A program made the translations under genes and the position numbers. A stretch of 64,000 nucleotides of DNA from Arthrobacter stackebrandtii. GTDB taxonomy: Bacteria > Actinomycetota > Actinomycetes > Actinomycetales > Micrococcaceae. Below, piece by piece: positions 1 through 9,595 of this stretch; position 1 is the stretch's first letter, and each line of letters opens with the position of its first letter. The stretch spans positions 3,472,001 through 3,536,000 of the forward strand of contig NZ_JAGIOI010000001.1 in the NCBI RefSeq assembly GCF_017876675.1. The letters are read 5' to 3'. Under the pieces are notes generated by a model. The model saw nothing but the letters and a program-made list of their open reading frames with translations. It ran no database searches and had not been told where the DNA came from.

Positions 1-792
1 GATGGCATCAGCCCGGCACGGTTTGCGGCCATGATGTGGGCCCCGGCACTTGTTGCAGCAGTGGTTCCCCTGCTGGTCATCGGACTAGTTTTTCGGACTG
101 ACCTGCACATGCGGTCTGGCAGGAATCCGGCCAGCACTACCCGCCCAGACAGAGTGGGCGGTGTTGGTGACGGCCCGGCCATCGGTGGGAGCGGGGCCGT
201 GTCCGGCCAGCCAGCCCCGGACAACACCTTCCTGGTGGCCAGCTGCGCTGTTCTGGCCATCCTGCTGCTGCTCTTGGTTTCCGGGGTTCCGGTGTGGGTA
301 CCGTCCACGGCAGCCGCTATAGTGTTGACAGCCCTCGTTGCCGTGCGGCGGCGGCAGGCACTGACCATGGTGTTGGTCCCGTGGCCGCTGCTGCTGTTTG
401 CCGCGGGGATGTTCCTGGCCATGGAAGCAGTCCGCAGCCTGGGCGCACCGGTGCTCCTGGGGCAGCTGGCGGGACAGGGCAACGGGCTGTTGGATCTGCT
501 GCGACTGGCAGCCACCGGCGCGGCCGGCGCAAACCTGGTCAACAACCTGCCCGCCTACCTCCTGATCGAACCCGCGGCGGCGACGCCGCACCGGTTGGCA
601 GCCCTGCTTATCGGCGTCAATGCCGGGGCGCTGGTGACACCATGGGCGTCCCTGGCAACACTGCTGTGGCACGACAGGCTCAAGCGCATGAATGTGGTGA
701 TCCGTTGGAAGGGGTATGTGCTGTGCGGGGTTGTGGCAGCTCCGCTGACGGTGGCGGCTGCTGTGCTGGCCTTGGCACTGGAGTCCAGGTGA
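1..792 (+). CDS. ArsB/SLC13-type permease, C-terminal part (5' end outside window)
   Basis: The frame is already open at base 1 (reading DGISPARFAAMMW), so this is the C-terminal part of a longer integral membrane transporter. After one helix there is a hydrophilic Gly/Pro-rich loop (about residues 35-75), then at least five hydrophobic segments. The stretch ANLVNNLPAYLLIEP resembles the Asn-rich signature in the second half of ArsB/NhaD/SLC13 ion transporters. The likely role is export of an anion or cation across the cytoplasmic membrane, but the substrate cannot be read from this part. The nearest downstream gene starts about 310 bases away and no operon is evident. Family assignment is fairly sure; arsenite specificity is not. 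Confidence 0.7.
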   Translation, partial: DGISPARFAAMMWAPALVAAVVPLLVIGLVFRTDLHMRSGRNPASTTRPDRVGGVGDGPAIGGSGAVSGQPAPDNTFLVASCAVLAILLLLLVSGVPVWVPSTAAAIVLTALVAVRRRQALTMVLVPWPLLLFAAGMFLAMEAVRSLGAPVLLGQLAGQGNGLLDLLRLAATGAAGANLVNNLPAYLLIEPAAATPHRLAALLIGVNAGALVTPWASLATLLWHDRLKRMNVVIRWKGYVLCGVVAAPLTVAAAVLALALESR

Positions 793-1102
793 GGCCTGTG
801 GGGGGTGGGTTTCTTGTCGCCATCAAGTTCCCGGCGTCAGGGAAACGATTTGTTGGCGCAGAACGGAACCGCCCACGGCACCTGAGAGCTGCACCGAAAC
901 AACCATGGCGCAGTCAAGAATCCGCAGCGTGGTCGGGATCATGATAAACCTGATGGAAGAATCAGGTAATGTCCCTGCATCATGGCGCCGACGTACCGGC
1001 CAGCTGCCGCCTCTATTCGGGCGAATCAGCGGCCCAGACAGGCCGCCAGTTGTGGGTCCTGAATACTTGTCAATACACCCCTTGTTACGAAAGGCATGCC
1101 CC
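793..1102. other. intergenic, no gene seen
   Basis: An open frame continues upstream of the carbonic anhydrase start, but its predicted residues (905-1102) show no family resemblance and no ribosome binding site. I treat this as leader and promoter region. Confidence 0.5.
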
Positions 1103-1747
1103 ATGACAGAAGAAGCCAACGGAATCGCCCACCCCGGTACCCCGGCCCAGGCGTGGGCCACCCTGATGAAGGGAAACATGCGGTTTGTGGAGAGCATTGC
1201 CTCCCACCCCAACCAGGATGCAGCCCGCCGTGCTTCCTTGACGGACGGTCAGCACCCGTTTGTGACGATCTTTGGTTGCTCGGATTCCCGACTGGCCGCG
1301 GAAATCATCTTTGACATGGGCCTGGGTGACGCCTTTGTGGTCCGCACCGCCGGCCACGTCATTGACAACACCGCGCTGGGCTCGATCGAATTCGGCGAGG
1401 AGTACCTGGACGTGCCGCTCATTGTAGTTCTGGGCCATGACAGCTGCGGTGCCGTCACCGCCACCAAGGGCTCGGTAGAGACCGGCAGCATGCCGGCCGG
1501 GCATGTCCGGGGAATCGTTGAGCTCATCACCCCCTCCGTGCTGGCATCCCTGCGCGCCAACAGCGCCAGCACCGTCAACTCGATGGTCGCCGAACATGTT
1601 AAGCAGACTGCGGTGCGCCTGCTCGAGGAATCACCCATCGTCGCCGCTGCAGTGGCGAGCGGGAAAACCGCCGTGGTGGGGCTTACCTACCACCTCAACG
1701 ACGGCCGGGCGGAACTGGTCCACAGCAGCGGACCCATCTCCATCTGA
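1103..1747 (+). CDS. beta-class carbonic anhydrase
   Basis: This is a cytoplasmic zinc enzyme of 214 residues that interconverts CO2 and bicarbonate. The beta-class zinc ligands are visible: Cys59 with the Asp61/Arg63 dyad in FGCSDSR, and His112 and Cys115 in GHDSCGA. The length fits the family. The open frame extends upstream to 905, but ATG 1103 is chosen because AAGG lies 8 bases before it and the preceding 66 codons look non-coding. Neighbours point away or are unrelated, so it is probably transcribed alone. Confidence 0.93.
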   Translation: MTEEANGIAHPGTPAQAWATLMKGNMRFVESIASHPNQDAARRASLTDGQHPFVTIFGCSDSRLAAEIIFDMGLGDAFVVRTAGHVIDNTALGSIEFGEEYLDVPLIVVLGHDSCGAVTATKGSVETGSMPAGHVRGIVELITPSVLASLRANSASTVNSMVAEHVKQTAVRLLEESPIVAAAVASGKTAVVGLTYHLNDGRAELVHSSGPISI

Positions 1748-1827
1748 ACCGGCCGCCGCCGCGGTATTTGGGCCACCGCGAAAGACGGGATGGTGGCGGT
1801 ACCGGCGGCGGCCGCGGTGCATCTGGC

Positions 1828-3422
1828 CTAAACGACGGTGAAGGTGATGGAGTGCCATCCGGTGGAGCCGTCGGGTTCCGGCGGGGCCTGCCGTTCGTCC
1901 TGGAGCACGCCGGCGCCGTCGTAGGCGCGGACCCGGACAGTGTGGGTGCCGGCCCTGGCCCCGTCCCACTCGTAGGACCACTGGCGCCGGGTGTCAATGG
2001 AGGCTTCTCCGGCCAGGACTGCCGGTTGCCAGGGCCCGCCGTCGAGCTGGATTTCCACCCTCTGGATGCCGCGGCGCTGCGCCCACGCTGTCCCGCCAAT
2101 GCCCACCCGGCCGGCGGGCACGCGCGCCAGTGCCCGGGGCACCTCAACGCGGGAGGCTGTCTTGATGGGCCCGTGGCAGGACCAGCCGCGCGAGGTCCAG
2201 TAGCCCTCCTTGGCCGCGAAGGTGGTCACCTCCAGATCCACCACCCACTTGGTGGCGGAGACGAAACCGTAGAGTCCGGGAACGACCATGCGGACGGGGA
2301 AGCCGTGTTCCAGGGGCAGCGGTTCGCCGTTCATGCCGATGGCCAGGACGGCGTCTCTGCTGTCTTGCAGCACCGGCAGGGGTGTGGAGGCGCTGAAGCC
2401 GTCGATGCTGGTGGAGAGCACCATGTCGGCCCCGGCTGTGGGCTTGGCGCGGGCCAGGACATCCCGCAGCGGATAGCCGAGCCATTTGGCGTTGCCGGCC
2501 AGGTTTCCGCCCACCACGTTCGACACGCAGGTCAGCGTCACATACGTTTCGACCAGCTCGGCGGCGAGAAGTTCGTCAAAGGTCAGGGTGAATTCGTTCT
2601 CCACCAGCCCGTGCACGCGCAGGCTCCAGGCGCGCGGATCCAGCTCGGGGACGACCAGGGCCGTGTCGATCCTGTAGAAATCCGGGTTGGGGGTGACGAA
2701 TGGTCCCACCCCGCGATGGGCGACTGGGCGCCGGCGGGCAGTGCCGGAGCCGGTACCCGCGGGGCCGGGAGCGTGAGCATGTCACGGACCTGGCGGGCCG
2801 TGTTGCGCGCCGTGGACAGGAGGGTGCCGCCCACACCAACGACGACGGCGGCACCGGCCAAAACGGCCGACCTCACCAGAAACGCCCGGCGGCTCGGCTG
2901 CGCCGCAACCGATTCCGCGGACCCGTCGGGGGTGGGTGCCGCGCGGCGTGCTGTAGCGGCGCCGGTGAGGAAACGCAGGGCCGCCAGGCCGGCCGCCGTG
3001 CCGGCCAAAAGAGGCAGAAGGTCTGCCCCGGTGGCGCCGGCCCGGGTGATGACGCAGGCGGCCATGACGATGGCGAAGGCGCCGACCATCCCGGCACCGG
3101 CGGCAAACCGCTTCCGGGCCACCACACCGGCCAGGGCGGAGAGGATAATGGCGGCCGCCGCCGTGGAGAGCAGGAGCACCGTCTTGTCATTGGTGCCGAA
3201 GGTGGCAATGGCAAAGTTCTTCATCCACGCCGGGGTGAAGTCGATGAACGTGGACCCCACGGAGGTCAAGGGGGAAGATGCTGCGCCGAACAATGACGAC
3301 AGCAGCTGCGCCACGGCAAACAATGCCCCGGCCGCGATGACGCCGGCCACCGCCGACATCACCAGCTGCCGACTGCCATCCCTTCTACGGGCTTTGACTG
3401 GCTTCTTGCTGCGTGATTTCAC
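1828..3422 (-). pseudogene. membrane-anchored molybdopterin oxidoreductase (sulfite-oxidase fold), frameshifted
   Basis: Two frames together give one protein. The N-terminal part (frame ending near 2712) has four to five membrane helices and then a Tat-like SRRAFLVRS segment. The C-terminal part is an Oxidored_molyb domain with the probable Mo-binding Cys in TLTCVSN, NAKWLGYPLRDVL, and a Mo-co dimerisation domain. The break is at the C run 2709-2712; one extra C would restore IAGVGPFVTPNPDFY. GTG 3422 is chosen as start because GAGGAG lies 6 bases upstream; ATG 3461 is an alternative. It follows the fas1-sigK-rskA cluster on the same strand. Loss of function or a sequencing error are both possible. 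The substrate is unknown. Confidence 0.8.
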
Positions 3423-3549
3423 CACTGGCTCCTCGGACGGGACGTGGCCGCCCACGTTCATGCGGGCGGCGCTTCTTGCCAGTACTTCGGAGCCGGAGGG
3501 ATGTCCGGATTGGCAAAGATTTCCTGCCGCCCTGTGTCCCAGGGCGAGG

Positions 3550-4347
3550 CTAAATGGGCTGGAGCAATATCGGCGTGGTGGTCGGCTGGGGCGAGCCACC
3601 GGCAGGCTCCACCGTGATGCCAATGTGTGTGGCACCGTCCAGGGGCCCCTGCAGGACCTGGACGCTTGTTGCGGAGTCGGAAACTTTCATCAGTCCCGCC
3701 GCCACCGCACCCTTGGCGGTGATGAACCACAGCTCGTACGCCTTTCCGGCGGGAGCGGGCGGCATGTCCTTGACCAGGACGGCAGCCTGGTTGGCCTGCC
3801 CCGAGGAGGCCACGGTCACCACGGTTCCGGCACCCACCTTGGCGGTGGAAATTTTCGCGTCCGGCGCTCCCATGATCGCCAGCATGGCCGACTGCTGCGC
3901 GTGTTCGGCGGCCAGCCGCTGCTCCGTCCCTTGTTGCCCGGCGCCGTGGCCAACCGCCCAGCCGCCCACCCCGGCTCCGGCGAAGATCAGCAGGGCGGCA
4001 GCGGCCGCCAAGGCCGACACCCACCGGCGGCGCGGCGCCCCGGGAAGCCGGAGACGCGCCGTCGTGCCCTGCTGGGAGGCCCGTGCGGTGCTGAGGTCCC
4101 GGACCACGGCGGAGGGCGACAGCTGGCGGGTGTTGCGGATGGCGGCCATGACAGAGTCCTTCAACTCCGGGGGAGGTGCTTCGGCCGGTGTGCCGTAGGC
4201 GAGCAGCGCTGCGGTTTCGCTGAGGCTGCGCACCTCCTCGAGGGTCTGCGCGTCAGTCAGGGCGTGGCGTTCAAAGGCGGTCTGCTCGGCGTCGGTGACG
4301 GCGTTGAGTGCGTAGGCGCCGGTCAGCAGATGCAGTTGTTGTTCCAT
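3550..4347 (-). CDS. rskA: RskA-family anti-sigma factor
   Basis: This 265-residue single-pass membrane protein has a cytosolic N-terminal anti-sigma domain (MEQQLHLLTGAYALNAVTD onward, the usual RskA opening). One transmembrane helix follows at about 115-140 after PRRRW, then an extracytoplasmic RskA C-terminal domain (APAGKAYELWFI). It is expected to hold the adjacent SigK-like factor inactive until cleaved by regulated proteolysis. Its ATG overlaps the sigma gene stop codon (TAATG), so translation is coupled. The open frame extends upstream to 4782, but that part is a shadow of the sigma gene. Family call is confident; the inducing signal is unknown. Confidence 0.9.
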   Translation of the reverse strand: MEQQLHLLTGAYALNAVTDAEQTAFERHALTDAQTLEEVRSLSETAALLAYGTPAEAPPPELKDSVMAAIRNTRQLSPSAVVRDLSTARASQQGTTARLRLPGAPRRRWVSALAAAAALLIFAGAGVGGWAVGHGAGQQGTEQRLAAEHAQQSAMLAIMGAPDAKISTAKVGAGTVVTVASSGQANQAAVLVKDMPPAPAGKAYELWFITAKGAVAAGLMKVSDSATSVQVLQGPLDGATHIGITVEPAGGSPQPTTTPILLQPI

Positions 4348-4957
4348 TACGCCACCCCCAACCTGTCTCGAAGTCTGATCATGCCATCGCGAATTCTTGT
4401 CTTGGCGGTACCCACCGGTATGTCCAGCAGCTGCGCCACTTCCTGGTGGGTGTAGCCGCCGTAGTAGGCCAGGCGGATGGCCTCCTGCTGGGGGGTCGTC
4501 AAGGTGTCCAGGGCCTTGCGGACGCGTTCGGCGTCCATGGTGGTTTCCACGGTGTCCGCGACGTCGTCGTAACTTTCCTGGTACTCCTTGATGCCTGGCG
4601 CAGGTCGCGGTCCCTGCTGGCCTGGCTGGCCCGCACACGGTCCACAGCCCGGCGGTGGGCGATGACCAGAATCCAGGCCATCGCCTTCCCGCGGTCCGCA
4701 TCAAAACGGGCCGCCTGCGTCCAAATGTCCAGAAAGACTTCCTGGGTGACCTCCTGGCTTTGGGCCGGGTCTCGAACCACACGGCGCACCAGGCCGAACA
4801 CCCGGGGTGCCACGGCGTCGTAGAGTTCAGCGAAAGCCGCCTCGTCGCCGAGGGCGACGAGGCGGATCAACTCTTCGTGCGTGGGCGGAGCCAAGGGCTC
4901 CACGGACCGCAACCAGGGCAGTCGCATGCCTTCTACTCTCTCATGACCGCTGCCCAT
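4347..4957 (-). pseudogene. sigK: SigK-like ECF sigma factor, frameshifted
   Basis: Region 2 is clear in the first frame (ELYDAVAPRVFGLVRRVV; EVTQEVFLDIWTQAARFD). Region 4 is clear in a second frame (LTTPQQEAIRLAYYGGYTH; LLDIPVGTAKTRIRDGMIR). The frames meet near 4594-4595, where one added C/G restores RQGIKEYQESYDDVADTVE, so the gene is either newly broken or mis-sequenced. ATG 4957 is preceded by AAGGA at 8 bases. It is coupled to rskA and sits 60 bases after the fasciclin gene on the same strand. By analogy with mycobacterial SigK/RskA, it probably drives its own operon and the fasciclin lipoprotein. Confidence 0.85.
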
Positions 4958-5016
4958 GGTGCCGTTCCTTGAGGTCCGTGTTGCCGTCGGGTTGCTTTCG
5001 ATGACGTCCTGGCTGG

Positions 5017-5688
5017 TTACTTCTTGGCCGGGGGCATCAGGACGGTGTCGATGAGGTAGACGGTCGCGTTCGCCGTCTTGACCCCGCCACAGATGACCTT
5101 GGCATCGTTGACCATCATGTTGTCCCCGCTCCCGGTGACCTTCACGGTGGCGCCTTCAGCCGTGGCGTGCTCGCCGTCGATCTGGCTCGGTGAGAGCTGC
5201 CCGGGAACCACATGGTAGGTCAGGATGGAGGTCAGCATCTTCGAATCGGTCTTCAAACCGTCAATTGTGGCTGTCGGGATCTTGGCAAAGGCATCGTCAA
5301 CGGGGGCGAAGACGGTGAACTCGCCCGAGTTCAGGGTGTCCACCAGGTTCACGTCCTTGTTCAGCTTCCCGGAAACGGCCGCCGTCAGCGTCTTCAGCAG
5401 CGGGTTGTTCGACGCCGCCGTGGCAACCGGATCTGCCGCCATGCCGCCCACCGATCCGGCACCGGACGGGACGGCTGCAGCATAGGCGGCGCAGCCCGGT
5501 CCGACCAGGTCCCCGGCAGCAGCCATCGGCGTTGTGGCCGCGGGGGCGGGGGTGGACATGGGGGCCTGCGAGGTTGTGGGAGAGGTGGTGGTGCCGCTGC
5601 AGGAGGTCAGCCCCAGGGCGGCAACGGCGAGCAGTCCCATGCCCAGGCTGAGACTCTTGCGGGTGGTGGACGTCTTGGTTGCATTCAT
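5017..5688 (-). CDS. fasciclin (FAS1) domain lipoprotein
   Basis: This is a secreted lipoprotein of 223 residues. It has a signal peptide with a lipobox ending LGLTSC, a Ser/Thr/Pro-rich linker to about residue 60, then one FAS1 domain with the H1 and H2 boxes ([22 protein letters not shown]). ATG 5688 is chosen because GGAGAA lies 6 bases upstream and the signal peptide starts there; the longer frame to 5937 is not needed. It resembles mycobacterial MPT70/MPT83, which are controlled by SigK/RskA, and here sigK and rskA follow directly. It likely acts in adhesion or as a cell-surface binding module. The exact ligand is unknown. Confidence 0.88.
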   Translation of the reverse strand: MNATKTSTTRKSLSLGMGLLAVAALGLTSCSGTTTSPTTSQAPMSTPAPAATTPMAAAGDLVGPGCAAYAAAVPSGAGSVGGMAADPVATAASNNPLLKTLTAAVSGKLNKDVNLVDTLNSGEFTVFAPVDDAFAKIPTATIDGLKTDSKMLTSILTYHVVPGQLSPSQIDGEHATAEGATVKVTGSGDNMMVNDAKVICGGVKTANATVYLIDTVLMPPAKK

Positions 5689-5840
5689 GATGGTTCTCCA
5701 TGCCTTGAAAACGGAGGGTTTCCGCTTGCTTCCCTGCCGCTGCCTTGGCTGGCGAGATGCCTGATGCTGCGGGGCGGTGCGGGCTGTCAGGTAGTACTTC
5801 GGAACATCACCGCCGCGGGATTGGGCTAATTCCGAGAATT

Positions 5841-7069
5841 TCAAATCCCGGCTTGGCCGTGGATGCTGACAGACTTGGGACACGCCTGAATGCGGGTAAC
5901 CCGCCGACGCCTGTACTGTTGGGGTGCCGTTGGGCAAGGGGAGCTGAGCCCAAATAGGCCTAACTTGAACCGGCTACCAAGAGCCGCAGTTCTTTGGTCT
6001 AGTCGAAACTGTTTTGCCATCCCCATTCCGCCAATTTCGGGGCCGCGGGTGTGGGGTGGCTGGTATGCGGTTTGTCTGTCGGTGGCCCAGTCAGAGAGGA
6101 ATCCTTCGCGGACGAGATGGTCGGTGAGTTGGGCGAGACGGTACTCTGGGTCTGCTTCAAGAGCGCGTTGGAAGCATTGGTAAGCCTTGCTGCCGTGGCC
6201 TTCCCACCACTGGATGATGCCCAAGCTCGTCAGTACGGGTGCGGCGTCACTACCGTCCGTACGCAAGTGCAGCTGAAACAGCACGTCGGAGGCACGGTCG
6301 ACGCGCTGCCAATGTGGGCTCTGTTTGGTTTGTCCCAGGAGCAGATCCTGCATGCTTTCGTCGATGCCGGGAATGTCGGCAAGGAGCCGGTCGCGGACAG
6401 TGATGAATTTAAGGTTGGCGATAAGCTCGGCCGCCTCATCATCGGTAGGTTCGCCGCCGCCGTCGAGCATCTTGTCCCAAAGCACCCTTGCTCGGCTGAT
6501 TGCAGCCTCCGGATTCATGGCTTCGATCCTGAAACAATGTCTCAGGACCTCGGTATTGAGGTTTGGTCGAGCCACGAGGGGTATACGGAATCCAGGGACG
6601 CATCGATGCTCGACCCGCGAAAGACAAGTTCCGCATTGAGCTGACTATTCATGACCTGATCCAACGGGTAAATCACTCCGGCAGGAGTGCCGATGTGCAA
6701 GTAGTTGGTGAATGTTGTTTCGCCAATGAGCCAGCCGTCCCGGACGATCACGCCCTGTTGGCTGAGCCAGCCGGTCAGTTCCTCCAATGCGCTCTCATGT
6801 TGACGCCGTTCATTCGAAGTCCAGGATGCGTGGGTGAAGATGCCGAACACGACGCCGGTGGCGTCACGGTCTGTGCCGACGTATCGCACTATCTGGTCGA
6901 CGAATTGGTCCCTATCAGCACTGGGGGCGGGAAGATTAACCCTCAGTGTGGCGCCCATGCGGCGGTCGTCCAGGACGATGCAGACCAGGCTTTCCTGGGG
7001 CCAGAAACCCAGGGTGTGTCCCATGAGTGCGATGAAGTCGTCAGGGGTCTTGATACTGAGCTTTTCCAT
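5841..7069 (-). pseudogene. DUF4192-domain protein, frameshifted (chromosomal copy)
   Basis: The N-terminal half (from ATG 7069, GGAGG 5 bases upstream) has the DUF4192 opening with IALMGHTLGFWPQESLVCI. The C-terminal half in another frame (below 6575) has AISRARVLWDKMLDGG and LLADIPGIDESMQDLLLG. The complete paralogue at 35408-36430 matches both halves in order. It also shows that the frames should join near 6587, where one missing C/G would explain the break. The tail after TDRQTAYQ is longer than in the paralogue and probably spurious. The function of DUF4192 is unknown; it is common in actinobacteria. Confidence 0.75.
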
Positions 7070-7167
7070 GATGCCTCCGCGTGCCGGTACCGCCGGCTGA
7101 TGCCGACTGCACCTATTCATGGCTGGCGGCAACGAAACTACATGACCGCGAGCAGACGGTGGCTGTG

Positions 7168-7440
7168 TCAGTGTCCTTGGAGAAGTTGTTCGGCCTTGTT
7201 GACGAGGACGCGGTCGCGGGGGAGCAGCGTCATGCCTCGCTGCTGGCAGTCTCGGATCTCGATGACCCGGCGGTGGAGGTGTGCCGTTGTGTGGTTGGCG
7301 ACCGGGTAGGGGCTTGGGGTTCGCTGGTTCCGCCGGAGTATGCGGTGAGGGTGGTGACGCCGAAGGGGTCGTAGTGGTAGGCGAAGGATTCGTAGGCTGC
7401 TGAGGGCACAGAACCGGCTGGACTGGCTCTTGCCAGCTTC
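7168..7440 (-). pseudogene. degenerate fragment, RHS-like motif
   Basis: On the minus strand a short frame reads AYESFAYHYDPFGVTTLT, reminiscent of RHS/YD repeats. One missing C in CCCC would join it to a second stretch ending VNKAEQLLQGH before a stop. The upstream part runs into the decayed transposase at 7450. I regard it as a truncated gene end; its family is not certain. Confidence 0.25.
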
Positions 7441-7449
7441 GGAGGGCAG

Positions 7450-9459
7450 GGGCTGGTGCGCTGCGGGCGCGCCCTGCTCTATCGCTACGAGGAGGGTGAC
7501 ACGGGGACGCGGAACTTGGCGATCGTCGCGTTGACGGATGACGGATGCCGGTATCCGGGTCGATGAGGTTGCTGCGGTGGTCGGGCTGACGGCGACCTAT
7601 GTCTCGATGCTGCGGGGCCGGGCCCGCGCCCAGGGCTCGGCCGGGTTGGTGCGCCGTCGCGCGCGCCCGCCCAAGCTTACCGACCGGCAGGTCGCGAAGG
7701 TGCGGGTGTGGGCCGGTGAAGGGATGACACAGCGGGCGATCACCGACAGGCTCGGGGTGGCCCAGTCGGGAATCAGCGACCTGCTCGCACGGCGGGGTCC
7801 GACACCGGTGCAGCAAGAACACCTGCCCGAACCCGGCATCACCGCCCCGGCCAGGAGAATGCAGTGCACGATACGGGTGCGGCCGGGGAGGCATCCATCC
7901 CCGGTGAGGAGCCCGCACCAGCTGCCGGCCGCGTTGGCCCGCATCGGCTCGGGCACGGCATTGTCCCGGTTTGCGGGGGCGATGCTACTGCATGCGATCC
8001 TGGACCGGGTCGGGATCGAGAGGATCTTCGCCACCCTGGCCGGCGCGACGCTATGACAACTTGGCGGAGCTCACCACCGCGGTGCTCGGCTTCGCCCTCG
8101 GCACGGGGACCATTGAATGGTTCAAGCACCTTCGCCCGGCCGAGCTCGGCCCGGTGGCCGGGGTTCAGATGGTCCTGGAGCTGGCGACCCTGCGCCCCCG
8201 CCTGACCGCCCTGGCCGATGGGTCCGACCCGCTAAAGGTGCAGCAGGCCTTGGCCCCCGGGATGCTCGCCTTCGACCCGGCCGACGGTCCGGTCTACTAT
8301 GTCGATGACCACTTCGTGCCCTACGCCCGAGCGAAGCCGGTGGCGAAAGGCTGGAACACCAAGCGCCGCCACGCCGGCCCGGGCCGCGATGACACGGTCC
8401 TGGTCGATGCCCGGGCCGGGCGGTCGTCTTCGGCTCAGGGAACCGACGTCCGTGGCCTCCAACTTGCCCGGCGTGCTCACCCGGCTGCGGGAGGTGATCG
8501 GTGCGGGCGCGACGATCCTGCTCGGCTCTGACCGCCGCGGGGCCTTTCCCATCGCCTATGCTGCCTGCCGGGACGCCGGTGCCGACTGGATCAGCTGCCG
8601 CCGCGCCCCATTGGTCGAAACGACCGCCACCCCGGCAACCTCCACCACCGTGCGCAACGGCAAAGCGATCAGCGTCGAGCTCGCTGATGAGACCGTGGCG
8701 ATCAAGGGCTACGGTGAGGCCTGACAACTGACATTGTTCGAACACGGCGTCCAGGTGCTGCAGGTCCTCACCAGCGAAACCAACGGCACCGGCGCGGACC
8801 TGCTGTGTTGGTTGCGGTCCCGCTGGCAGATCGAGAACATGTTCAAATACGCTGCCGAGCACAACGGCATCGACGCCCTCGCCGACTACGGAATGGACAT
8901 CGCCGCCGAAACCCGCAAAGTCGCCAACCCCGCCCGCGTCGCGGCACGCAGTGCCGTCAAAACCGCTGAAACCTCGTTGGCTGATGCCGAACGGTCCCTT
9001 GCACAACTCCTGGCCAGCAACGGCACTCCGAAGCAGATGAATGCCGCCCTACCCGGCATCCACCGCACCATCGAAAAAGCCACTCAGGAAGTGACCGCTG
9101 CCAAGAAAGCCCTCAAGCCCATCCCCGCCAAGATCCCCGCGAACGCGTTGAACCCCGACGCGAAACTCGCCCGCCCCCACCCTCAACGGCGGAGCATGCA
9201 AATGGTGCTGCGGCTGCTGGCCTTCAACGCCGAAGCCTGGCTCGCCGACCGCCTCAACACCTACCTGAACGACCCGGACGAATACCGGGCCATCACCCGC
9301 CACCTGCTCCACCAAGGCGGATCCATCAATTACGGGGCCCGCCAGATCACCGTCACCCTTGACCGGCCCGACAGCCCCCGCATAGACCGCGCCTTCAACT
9401 ACTCACCGAGGAACTCAACAACACACCCACCCGAATCCCCTGCGACCGACGCGCTCTGA
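7450..9459 (+). pseudogene. decayed large DDE transposase, relative of the copies at 20242 and 29932
   Basis: Pieces in several frames correspond in order to the ~750-residue transposases further along. They are a helix-turn-helix region (VDEVAAVVGLT; ITDRLGVAQSGISDLLARR), the first Asp in YYVDDHFVPY, the second in LGSDRRGAFP, the Glu in RSRWQIENMFKYAAEHNG, and a C-terminal helical region. There are at least three frame breaks: near 7535 (a small duplication), near 8050 and near 8425. In-frame stops also occur, for example TGA at 8722. The terminal inverted repeats of the intact copies were not found here. It is inactive and its divergence suggests an old insertion. Confidence 0.7.
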
Positions 9460-9595
9460 AATACCAAGTCGCACAAGCTCAGACTTCAACAATTAACGAG
9501 TGCCTGCTCCAGGACGTCTGAGACTGACGATGGCAAGGCATCCTCTGGATTGCTCTGCCCACGGAATGGCAACCCTTGTCCGGGACCAGAAATCC

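Noticed and set aside
1768-4455. Very long plus-strand open frame opposite the oxidoreductase and rskA
   Set aside because: It is a shadow of the minus-strand genes in G+C-rich DNA; its residues are low-complexity and show no family features.
5689-5880. SigK-type promoter before the fasciclin gene (GCATCC ... GAAAT, 18-base spacing)
   Set aside because: It matches the mycobacterial consensus only loosely and cannot be told from chance without other regulon members.
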